29,216 nucleotides of DNA, from positions 1 through 29,216 of the forward strand of contig OMRS01000148.1 of assembly GCA_900313545.1 (NCBI GenBank), given 5' to 3'. This document shows positions 1-6,537 of this stretch, in pieces. The DNA is from an uncultured Eubacteriales bacterium (lineage in GTDB: Bacteria > Bacillota_A > Clostridia > Christensenellales > Aristaeellaceae). The position numbers and the translations under genes are program-made. The notes beneath the pieces were generated by a model. That model was given only the letters and a program-made list of their open reading frames with translations, ran no database searches and was not told the origin of the DNA. Every line of letters begins with the position of its first letter. Position 1 is the stretch's first letter.

Positions 1-321
1 CATCACCACCACCATGATCATGAACATCACCATCATGACCATGATGCGGATGAGATTTTCACCTCCTGGGGCGTGGAGACGGTTCGCCGCTTCAGCGAGG
101 AAGAGCTTTCCGGCATCCTGTCCCGGCTGGAGGATACGCATTTCGGCAGCATCCTGAGGGCCAAGGGCATCATTCCCTGCGTGGACGGCGGCTGGATTCA
201 CTTTGACTATACACCCGGTGAACAGGAAATCCGCAGGGGCGGAGCGGATGTCACCGGCAGGCTGTGCGTCATTGGCTCGGATCTCAAGGAAAAGGATCTG
301 GCTGCGCTCTTCGGGGTGTAA
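1..321 (+). CDS. COG0523 (CobW/G3E) GTPase, C-terminal part, cut by window start
   Basis: The reading frame is open from base 1 to the TAA at 319-321, so only the C-terminal ~106 residues are present and the start lies outside the window. The first ~18 residues are almost all His, Asp and Glu, the metal-binding linker typical of COG0523 metallochaperones. A CobW C-terminal domain follows, with an F-T-S-W-G start, a Leu/Glu-rich helix, and a beta-rich end including W-I-H-F-D-Y. Family members use GTP to deliver or insert metals such as zinc or cobalt into target proteins in the cytoplasm. The GTPase domain itself is not visible, so the metal cannot be assigned. The next gene starts 12 bases downstream and belongs to the same superfamily, so the two are probably co-transcribed. 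The ATG at residue 25 lies inside the domain and is not the start. Confidence 0.88.
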   Translation, partial: HHHHHDHEHHHHDHDADEIFTSWGVETVRRFSEEELSGILSRLEDTHFGSILRAKGIIPCVDGGWIHFDYTPGEQEIRRGGADVTGRLCVIGSDLKEKDLAALFGV

Positions 322-333
322 CAGGAGGAGAAC

Positions 334-1272
334 ATGGCAGTACCTGTATATCTGTTTGCAGGTTTTCTGGAGAGCGGGAAGACCTCCTTTATCGCCAGCA
401 TCCTGCAGGATCCCGGATTTACCCGGGATGAGGAGACCCTGCTGATTCAGTGCGAAGAGGGAGAGATGGAAATTGAGCCCCAGGTGCTGAGAAAAACCAA
501 AACCGTGGTGGAAAACATCGAGGACGAGGATGAATTCACGGAGGAGACGCTCAGGGACATGGTCAAGCGCAACCATCCGGACCGCGTGATCGTTGAATTC
601 AACGGCATGTGGAACCTGGACGAGGCCATCGGCCGGTTCCCCTCCTCCATGGAGCTCTTCCAGATCATCACCATCTGCAATGCCGAAACCTTTGACATGT
701 ATTCAAGAAACATGGGTGCCAAGATGTTGCAGCATCTGACGGATGGCGACATGATCGTCTTTAACCGGGCCACCGAGGAGACGCGGAGCCTGATCAGGGA
801 TGTCAATGTCCGGGCCATGAATCCCCGGGCCTCCATCTATTTTGAAAATGTGGACGGCACCAGCGAGGATTACGGCGCAGGCATGCCCCCGCCCTATGAC
901 ATGGATGCGGAGGTCATCGACATCCGGGATGACTGGTTCGGCATCTTCTACATCGATGCTTCTGAGAACCCGGAACGGTATGACGGCAGGAAAGTGCGCC
1001 TGAAGGGAGAAACCTACTTTGGACGCGGATTTGCGGACAATGAGTTTGTACCCGGGCGGCAGGCCATGGTCTGCTGTGCGGAGGATATCCGACTGGTCGG
1101 CTTTATGGCGATTCTCCAGGGACAGCCGCGTCCCGCTGCAAAGTCATGGCAATTGATTGAAGCAACGGTTCACTGCGAGGAAAGGCCGGAATACAAAGGC
1201 CTGGGCCCGGTGCTGTATGTGGAATCCATCACACCGTGTGCACCGCCGCAGGAGGAAGTTGTCACCTTCTGA
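334..1272 (+). CDS. CobW-like GTPase domain fused to a DUF1980/TIGR03943-like domain
   Basis: A 312-residue protein with ATG at 334 and an AGGAGGAG ribosome binding site just upstream. Residues ~9-17 form a COG0523-type P-loop (G-F-L-E-S-G-K-T-S), and a V-I-V-E-F-N-G-M-W strand resembles the family's Walker B/ExxG region. Two family hallmarks are altered. The CxCC metal motif is replaced by an acidic stretch with a single Cys (Q-C-E-E-G-E). The guanine-specificity NKxD reads N-R-A-T. From about residue 190 the usual CobW C-domain is absent. Instead there is an OB-like segment with F-V-P-G-R-x-A-M-x-C-C-A-x-D-I, which matches my memory of the soluble end of DUF1980/TIGR03943 (YcgQ-type) proteins. 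A metal-homeostasis role together with the upstream COG0523 protein is inferred. Whether it hydrolyses GTP is uncertain. Confidence 0.85.
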   Translation: MAVPVYLFAGFLESGKTSFIASILQDPGFTRDEETLLIQCEEGEMEIEPQVLRKTKTVVENIEDEDEFTEETLRDMVKRNHPDRVIVEFNGMWNLDEAIGRFPSSMELFQIITICNAETFDMYSRNMGAKMLQHLTDGDMIVFNRATEETRSLIRDVNVRAMNPRASIYFENVDGTSEDYGAGMPPPYDMDAEVIDIRDDWFGIFYIDASENPERYDGRKVRLKGETYFGRGFADNEFVPGRQAMVCCAEDIRLVGFMAILQGQPRPAAKSWQLIEATVHCEERPEYKGLGPVLYVESITPCAPPQEEVVTF

Positions 1273-1325
1273 GAAGGCCAGGCCGATTCACGGGAGAAAA
1301 AGTGACGCCGCCTGAAGATGCCGAA

Positions 1326-1348
1326 GGGACGGACTGCAGATCCGTCCC
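1326..1348 (+). other. Perfect 8-bp stem-loop in the leader upstream of ecfA1
   Basis: Arms gggacgga (1326-1333) and tccgtccc (1341-1348) flank a 7-nt loop. It is the first of two stacked hairpins in the 187-bp gap between the CobW-like gene and ecfA1. No T-tract follows directly. Confidence 0.45.
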
Positions 1349-1375
1349 GGGAGCAGGACAGACGGGCCAGGCGAC

Positions 1376-1410
1376 TGCGGCGCAGGAGGGAATCCTCTGC
1401 GCCGCATCTT
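1376..1410 (+). terminator. Strong GC-rich hairpin, possible terminator before ecfA1
   Basis: Arms tgcggcgcag and ctgcgccgca (1376-1406) pair perfectly and extend by three further pairs past a single bulged G, closing a GAAT loop. The following bases are tcttt, only a weak T-run. It could end the CobW-like transcript or be a leader structure of the ecf operon; the ecfA1 ribosome binding site lies ~35 nt further on. Confidence 0.5.
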
Positions 1411-1459
1411 TCGTCTCCCGGGGGAATACTCAACACAGGAACCGGAGGAAAGGAACAAA

Positions 1460-2308
1460 GTGGAAAACAGGGTGCAGGAAGAGGTCAGAATCCGGGCGGA
1501 ACAGGTGTCCTACCGCTATGCGGAATCTGGAAAAAACGCGGTGGACAATGTATCCATGAAGGTCAAGAAAGGGGAATTTCTTGCGGTGCTGGGACAGAAC
1601 GGCAGCGGGAAAAGCACGCTGGCCAAGCTGTTCAATGCGCTGTATGTGCCCCTTGCCGGAAAGGTCATGGTATGCGGTATGGATACCCGGGAGGACGAGC
1701 TGGTCTTTGAGATCCGCCAGCATGCCGGCATGGTCTTCCAGAACCCGGATAATCAGATTGTGGCGACCGTGGTGGAGGAGGATGTGGCCTTCGGCCTGGA
1801 GAACATGGGCGTGGAACCGGCGCAGATCCGCATCCGTGTGGATGAGGCGCTCAGAAACGTGGGCATGGAAGGGCTTTCCCACAAAGCCCCGCATATGCTG
1901 TCCGGAGGTCAGAAGCAGCGGGTGGCCATCGCGGGTGTGCTGGCCATGAAGCCCGAGGTCATCATTCTGGATGAGTCCACGGCCATGCTGGATCCCAGCG
2001 GCCGGCAGGAAGTCATGAACACGGTGCACCGCCTCAATGAGGAAGAGGGCATTTCCGTTGTGATCATCACCCATTACATGGTGGAGGCAGCCACTGCGGA
2101 TTACATCCTGGTGATGGACCAGGGAAAGCTTGTTCTGACCGGAAAGCCCCGGGAAGTGTTTTCCAGGGTGGAACAGATCCGCTCCATGGGCCTGGATGTT
2201 CCGCCCATGACGGAGTTGTCCTGGCTGCTTCGCAGGGACGGCATGCCGGTCCGGGACGATGTGCTGACTGTGGATGAGATGGTGGAGGAAATATGTCGCT
2301 TGTTGTAG
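1460..2308 (+). CDS. ecfA1: Energy-coupling factor transporter ATPase EcfA1
   Basis: A 282-residue ABC ATPase that energizes vitamin and metal uptake through ECF transporters at the inner face of the membrane. The full motif set is present: Walker [10 protein letters not shown] (about residues 48-56), a Q-loop in V-F-Q-N-P-D-N-Q, signature L-S-G-G-Q-K-Q-R-V, Walker B V-I-I-L-D-E-S-T, and H-loop I-T-H-Y. The C-terminal ~60 residues, including G-L-D-V-P-P, are typical of EcfA. The start is GTG at 1460, preceded at good spacing by GGAGGAAAGG (1443-1452). It overlaps ecfA2 by 16 bases. No S-component is encoded nearby, which fits a shared (group II) module used by several substrate-binding proteins elsewhere in the genome. 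Confidence 0.96.
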   Translation: MENRVQEEVRIRAEQVSYRYAESGKNAVDNVSMKVKKGEFLAVLGQNGSGKSTLAKLFNALYVPLAGKVMVCGMDTREDELVFEIRQHAGMVFQNPDNQIVATVVEEDVAFGLENMGVEPAQIRIRVDEALRNVGMEGLSHKAPHMLSGGQKQRVAIAGVLAMKPEVIILDESTAMLDPSGRQEVMNTVHRLNEEEGISVVIITHYMVEAATADYILVMDQGKLVLTGKPREVFSRVEQIRSMGLDVPPMTELSWLLRRDGMPVRDDVLTVDEMVEEICRLL

Positions 2309-3162
2309 ACCATATCAGCCATGTGTACATGGCGGGAGGACCGTATGAGACGCGGGCCCTTGATGACGTGTCCATGGAGATCCGGGACGGGGAATTTGTG
2401 GCGCTCATCGGACATACCGGCTGCGGAAAGTCCACGCTGGTCCAGCATCTCAACGGACTGCTCAAGCCCTCTTCCGGACGCGTGCTGATTGATGGGGAGG
2501 ACCTGGCAGGCAGGGATGTGGACCGCCGGGCCATCCGCATGAAGGTGGGTTTGGTGTTCCAGTATGCGGAAACCCAGCTCTTTGAGGAAACCGTGGCCAG
2601 GGACATTGCCTTCGGACCCCGGAACCTGGGTCTCCCGGAGGAGGAGATCGGAAAGCGCGTCCGGGAAGCTATGGAAAAGGTGGGGCTTGACTACGGGGAG
2701 ATCGCGGAACGCTCCGTGTTCGAACTCTCCGGCGGACAAATGCGCAGGGTGGCCATTGCCGGTATTCTTGCGATGCATCCGGAAGTGCTGGTGCTGGACG
2801 AACCCTGTGCGGGCCTGGACCCCAGAGGGAGAAACGGTATTCTGGAAATCATCCGCAAACTGCACAGGGAACAGGGAACCACCATCATTATGGTGAGTCA
2901 TTCCATGGAGGATGTGGCCAACCTGGCCGAACGGGTGGTGGTTATGGACCACGGCCGCATTGTGATGGACGGAGCCCCCAGAGAGGTGTTTGCCCGCGGG
3001 GAGGAACTTCGCCGCATCGGGCTGGATGTTCCGCAGGGCGTTGAGCTGGTGGAGAAACTGAAGGCCAGAGGGATAGACCTGCCTGAAGGGCTGTACAGGA
3101 TCGGGGATATCCGGGAGGCCATTGTGCAGTTGCACAGGAAAGGGGACCGCCGTGCTGAATGA
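2293..3162 (+). CDS. ecfA2: Energy-coupling factor transporter ATPase EcfA2
   Basis: A 289-residue second ATPase of the ECF module, which forms the nucleotide-binding heterodimer with EcfA1. Walker A is G-H-T-G-C-G-K-S-T, the Q-loop lies in [10 protein letters not shown] (the Ala-Glu-Thr-Gln-Leu form is usual for EcfA2), the signature is L-S-G-G-Q-M-R-R-V, Walker B is V-L-V-L-D-E-P-C, and the H-loop is V-S-H-S. The ATG at 2293 lies inside the end of ecfA1 behind GGTGGAGGAA, so translation is probably coupled. The C-terminus overlaps the start of ecfT by 11 bases. All catalytic elements look intact. Confidence 0.96.
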   Translation: MSLVVDHISHVYMAGGPYETRALDDVSMEIRDGEFVALIGHTGCGKSTLVQHLNGLLKPSSGRVLIDGEDLAGRDVDRRAIRMKVGLVFQYAETQLFEETVARDIAFGPRNLGLPEEEIGKRVREAMEKVGLDYGEIAERSVFELSGGQMRRVAIAGILAMHPEVLVLDEPCAGLDPRGRNGILEIIRKLHREQGTTIIMVSHSMEDVANLAERVVVMDHGRIVMDGAPREVFARGEELRRIGLDVPQGVELVEKLKARGIDLPEGLYRIGDIREAIVQLHRKGDRRAE

Positions 3163-3958
3163 CATCACGCTGGGGCAGTATTATCCGGGAAATTCCATCG
3201 TCCACAGGATGGATCCAAGAACAAAACTGCTGCTGACAATCGTCTATATTGTGGGCGTGTTCTTTATCGGGAATATCCCGGGATACCTGATCGCCCTGGC
3301 TTTTCTTGCCCTGACAGTACGGGTGGCTGGCATCCGGTTTTCCTATCTGCTGAAGGGCGTCAAGCCGCTTCGTTTCATAATTATCTTTACCTTTGTGCTG
3401 AACCTGCTCTTCAGCAGCGGTGAGACGCCGCTGCTGACCCTCGGGTTTTTCCGCCTGACGAAGGAAGGCCTGCTCAATGCCGTCTTCTTTACCATGCGCC
3501 TGATCTTCCTGGTGATGGGTACCTCCGTGCTGACGCTCACCACCAGTCCGGTCCAGCTGACGGACGCCCTGGAGCGCCTGCTCCGGCCCCTGCAGAAGAT
3601 ACATTTTCCGGCCCATGAACTGGCCATGATGATGACCATCGCCCTTCGCTTTATCCCGACGCTTCTGGAAGAGACGGATAAGATCCAGAAAGCGCAGATG
3701 GCCCGCGGTGCGGATTTTGAATCCGGGAACCTGATTGCCCGGGCCCGGGCCATGGTGCCGCTGCTGGTGCCTCTCTTTGTCAGCGCGTTTCGGCGCGCCA
3801 ATGACCTGGCCATGGCCATGGAGGCCCGCTGCTACCGGGGAGGGGAGAACCGCACCCGCCTCAAGCAGCTGCACTATACCCGGCTGGACGCCATCGGGGT
3901 GGGCGCCATGGCGGTTTTCATTCTGCTGATTATTGTGGAGGATGCCCTGATTGGATGA
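3152..3958 (+). CDS. ecfT: Energy-coupling factor transmembrane protein EcfT
   Basis: A 268-residue membrane subunit that links the EcfA1/EcfA2 ATPases to exchangeable substrate-binding S-components. I place the start at GTG 3152 (M-L-N-D-I-T-L-G-Q), preceded by AGGAAAGGGG, rather than the further upstream ATG at 3122, which lies inside ecfA2 and adds ten residues unlike the family. The N-terminus has the family's S-x-x-H-x-x-D-P-R-T-K-L signature, followed by several hydrophobic membrane segments. The cytoplasmic coupling helices carry both expected short motifs, A-R-G (in M-A-R-G-A-D) and A-R-C (in E-A-R-C-Y-R). The stop overlaps the truA start by 8 bases. Confidence 0.95.
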   Translation: MLNDITLGQYYPGNSIVHRMDPRTKLLLTIVYIVGVFFIGNIPGYLIALAFLALTVRVAGIRFSYLLKGVKPLRFIIIFTFVLNLLFSSGETPLLTLGFFRLTKEGLLNAVFFTMRLIFLVMGTSVLTLTTSPVQLTDALERLLRPLQKIHFPAHELAMMMTIALRFIPTLLEETDKIQKAQMARGADFESGNLIARARAMVPLLVPLFVSAFRRANDLAMAMEARCYRGGENRTRLKQLHYTRLDAIGVGAMAVFILLIIVEDALIG

Positions 3959-4790
3959 GCTGCGACTGGTGGAGCACCACAGACCTTCAGAGGCAGACCA
4001 CCCTCCGGAGGGCAAACGGCGCCTGCGGCTTCGGGTGGAGTATGACGGGACCGGCTATTGCGGCTGGCAGCGCCAGAGCAACGGCCCCAGCGTGCAGCAG
4101 ACCCTGGAGGAGGCCTTTGAACAGCTGACCGGGGAGCGAACCTGGGTGGTGGGCAGCAGCCGGACGGATGCCGGCGTGCATGCGCGGGGACTGTGCGCCC
4201 ATGTGGACACCGGGTCCCGGATTCCGCCGGAGAAGATGAGCCTGGCCCTCAACACCCGTCTGCCCTGGGATATCCGGGTGCTCTCCTGTGAGGAGGCTCC
4301 GGAGGGCTTCCATGCCCGGTATTCCGCCTGCGGCAAGATCTATTCGTACACCTACTGCAATCAGAGAAACATGTGCGCCATCGGAAGGCAGTATGCTGCA
4401 CACTGTCCGCTGCCCATGGACCTGGAAAGGATGCGTGAAGCGGCGGCGATGGTGGAGGGCCGGCACGATTTCCGGGCCTTTGCGGCCTCCGGGTTTACCG
4501 CCAGCACCACGGTGCGCACGCTGTTCCGGGTGAGGGTGACCAGGGAGGGAAACCTTGTGGGTCTGCACTTTTTCGGGGACGGTTTTCTCTACAACATGGT
4601 CCGCATTCTCAGCGGCACGCTGGCGGAGATCGGGACGGGCAAGCGGGACTGCGGATGTCTTTCCCGGGCGCTGGAGAGCGGAAACCGGCTGGAGCTGGGA
4701 AAGACGGCGCCGGCCTGTGCGCTGGTGCTGGAACACGTGCTCTACCGCGGGGATGAACCCCTGGCGCAGGCGTATTTTAAAGGGAGGTAA
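3951..4790 (+). CDS. truA: tRNA pseudouridine(38-40) synthase TruA
   Basis: A 279-residue enzyme that isomerizes uridines 38-40 in the anticodon stem-loop. Recognizable elements are the N-terminal beta strand R-V-E-Y-D-G-T-G-Y-x-G-W-Q-R-Q, the catalytic block S-S-R-T-D-A-G-V-H-A-R-G with its nucleophilic Asp, and the C-terminal F-L-Y-N-M-V-R-I motif. The start appears to be TTG at 3951, inside the end of ecfT, supported by GTGGAGGA about 8 bases upstream. This gives a ~25-residue N-terminal extension before the conserved core that is longer than usual. Genes for the ECF module followed by truA are a familiar order in Bacillota. The stop sits 6 bases before the next TTG start. Confidence 0.96.
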   Translation: MDELRLVEHHRPSEADHPPEGKRRLRLRVEYDGTGYCGWQRQSNGPSVQQTLEEAFEQLTGERTWVVGSSRTDAGVHARGLCAHVDTGSRIPPEKMSLALNTRLPWDIRVLSCEEAPEGFHARYSACGKIYSYTYCNQRNMCAIGRQYAAHCPLPMDLERMREAAAMVEGRHDFRAFAASGFTASTTVRTLFRVRVTREGNLVGLHFFGDGFLYNMVRILSGTLAEIGTGKRDCGCLSRALESGNRLELGKTAPACALVLEHVLYRGDEPLAQAYFKGR

Positions 4791-4796
4791 CTGGAG

Positions 4797-5831
4797 TTGT
4801 TCGGACTGGATGAGCTGGGGCTGGACCTGGGAACGTCCATGCTGCATATCGTCGTCAAGGGAAAGGGAGTCGTGCTCAGCGATCCGGCCTATGTGGCTTA
4901 TGAACGGGAAACCCGCGAGGTCACGGCCATGGGCGAAGATGCCTGGCGGATGTACGGCAAGACCCCGGAGACGATGGCGGTGGAGCGTCCCATGAGACAG
5001 GGACATATCCGCAGCTTTGATCTGGTGAGCAAAATGCTGCACAGCTATCTGCGCAAGCTCATCGGTCGCCGGGCAGCTTTCCGCCCGCGGCTGATTCTGG
5101 CGCTGCCCAGCGGAGTCGTGCCTTCGGAACGACAGACCCTCATCGACATCTGTGTGGACGCCGGCGTGCGCAGCGTGATGCCGGTGGATGAAAGCGTCCT
5201 TTCAGCGATCGGGTGCGGCATGGACATCACCCAGCATTACGGTCGGATGAATGTGGACATCGGCGGCGGACGTACCAGCCTCTCGGTCTTTTCCCTGGGC
5301 AAACAGATTGTCTGGATGGTCACGGATGTGGCCGGGGACCGTTTTGATGATGCCGTCATCGACTATATGCGCAGGAAGCACAACCTGGTCATCGGGGAGC
5401 GCTCCGCCGAGAACCTGAAGATGGATATCGGCACGGTGAGAGCCCGAGGCCTCTCCATGGAGACCCTGGCCTACGGCCGATCCCTGATGACCGGGCTTCC
5501 CCGGGAAATCAAGGTGACCAGCGAGGAGATGACTGAAGCGCTGGAGATGCCGCTGCTGGAACTGGCCAATGAGCTCCGCAAGACCATCGAGCGGACCCCG
5601 CCTGAGCTGGCCAGCGACATTTTTGACAACGGAATAGTGCTCTGCGGCGGCGGCACACGGCTGTATGGCCTGGATGACGTGCTCTCCGAGCAGCTCCAGA
5701 TCCCCATCAAGTCGGCGGATGAACCGGAGCTGAGCGTATGCAGGGGCATTGAGGCTCTGATGATGCATCCGGATGATTACGAGGATGTGGAACTGACGGG
5801 AAGCATCCGCGAATCCATCAATCAGAAGTGA
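4797..5831 (+). CDS. mreB: MreB/Mbl-family actin-like rod-shape protein
   Basis: A 344-residue bacterial actin homologue, near the usual MreB length. The actin-fold nucleotide motifs are visible: phosphate-1 loop G-L-D-L-G-T-S near the N-terminus, phosphate-2 loop N-V-D-I-G-G-G-R-T-S in the middle, and the adenosine loop V-L-C-G-G-G-T-R-L near residue 280. MreB polymers sit under the membrane and guide lateral wall synthesis. The start is TTG at 4797 with AGGGAGGTAA immediately upstream; there is no ATG alternative near the N-terminal strand. No mreC or mreD is adjacent, so this may be an Mbl-like paralogue outside the main mre operon. It shares a transcriptional run with truA and a later wall-binding lipoprotein, so a cell-envelope role fits the context. 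Confidence 0.88.
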   Translation: MFGLDELGLDLGTSMLHIVVKGKGVVLSDPAYVAYERETREVTAMGEDAWRMYGKTPETMAVERPMRQGHIRSFDLVSKMLHSYLRKLIGRRAAFRPRLILALPSGVVPSERQTLIDICVDAGVRSVMPVDESVLSAIGCGMDITQHYGRMNVDIGGGRTSLSVFSLGKQIVWMVTDVAGDRFDDAVIDYMRRKHNLVIGERSAENLKMDIGTVRARGLSMETLAYGRSLMTGLPREIKVTSEEMTEALEMPLLELANELRKTIERTPPELASDIFDNGIVLCGGGTRLYGLDDVLSEQLQIPIKSADEPELSVCRGIEALMMHPDDYEDVELTGSIRESINQK

Positions 5832-5838
5832 GGACAGC

Positions 5839-6537
5839 ATGAGGTACGATCTGCTGCTTTGTGATCTGGACAATACCCTGGTTGACTTTGACGCGTGTGA
5901 GCGGCTGGCCTTCGGAAGTGTCTGCAGGGCAGCGCATCTGCCGGAAACCGAGGAGTATCTGGCGTGCTATTCCCGCTGCAACCTGCGGCTGTGGCTGGAA
6001 CTGGAAAAGGGGAAACTCCGCCAGGATGAGCTGGTGATCCGGAGATTTGAGGATTTCCTGCGGGAAACGGGACTTGTGGGAGATCCTGCGGCGATGAATG
6101 CCGTCTATATGGACAGCCTTTCGGGACAGGCGGTGCTTTTCCCGGATACGCTGGAATGCCTTCGAGCCTGGCGCGAGTGCGTCCGGGTGATGTTTGTGAC
6201 CAACGGGAGTTCCCGTGTTCAGCGCGGAAGGTTCCGGAGGATGCCTTTTGCGGAGATGGAGGGAGAAATGCTGGTTTCCCAGGAGGTGGGCGCCGCAAAA
6301 CCCGATCCCCGCATGCTGGAGATCGCCATGGAGCGCGCGGGTGTCAGGGACCGGCGGCGCGTGCTGGTGCTGGGGGACTCCCTGACCTCGGACATGAAAG
6401 CGGCCTGCAATGCCGGGATGGACAGCTGCTGGATCAACCGCAGAGGACTTCCCCGGAGCGAAAACCTGAAAGTAACCTATGAAATCCGCGGACTGGACGA
6501 AGTCCTCGGAATCCTGAAAGGGGATGAAGACAGATGA
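5839..6537 (+). CDS. HAD-family hydrolase, YjjG-like nucleotidase
   Basis: A 232-residue HAD phosphatase. Motif I is D-L-D-N-T-L-V-D-F (nucleophile and acid/base Asp), motif II is V-T-N-G-S, motif III is the Lys in A-A-K-P-D-P, and motif IV is G-D-S-L-T-S-D-M. An alpha-helical cap lies between motifs I and II (about residues 18-95), as in subfamily I. The N-D-N-T-L-x-D-F and K-P-D-P pattern and length resemble YjjG pyrimidine-5'-nucleotidases, which dephosphorylate noncanonical or surplus nucleotides in the cytoplasm. The exact substrate cannot be read from sequence. The gene begins 7 bases after the mreB stop with GAGGACAG upstream, and its TGA overlaps the next ATG (ATGA). Confidence 0.9.
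   Translation: MRYDLLLCDLDNTLVDFDACERLAFGSVCRAAHLPETEEYLACYSRCNLRLWLELEKGKLRQDELVIRRFEDFLRETGLVGDPAAMNAVYMDSLSGQAVLFPDTLECLRAWRECVRVMFVTNGSSRVQRGRFRRMPFAEMEGEMLVSQEVGAAKPDPRMLEIAMERAGVRDRRRVLVLGDSLTSDMKAACNAGMDSCWINRRGLPRSENLKVTYEIRGLDEVLGILKGDEDR

Noticed and set aside
1..60. Repetitive cat/cac/gat triplets as a possible DNA repeat or CRISPR edge
   Set aside because: They encode the His/Asp-rich metal-binding linker of the truncated COG0523 protein; no spacer-repeat periodicity exists.
1318..1710. 130-codon plus-strand frame over the ecfA1 leader
   Set aside because: It contains both hairpins and then overlaps ecfA1 in another frame; no motif.
2101..3168. 355-codon minus-strand frame antisense to ecfA2
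   Set aside because: His/Gln/Pro-rich mirror of the ecfA2 codons, with ecfA2 clearly coding.
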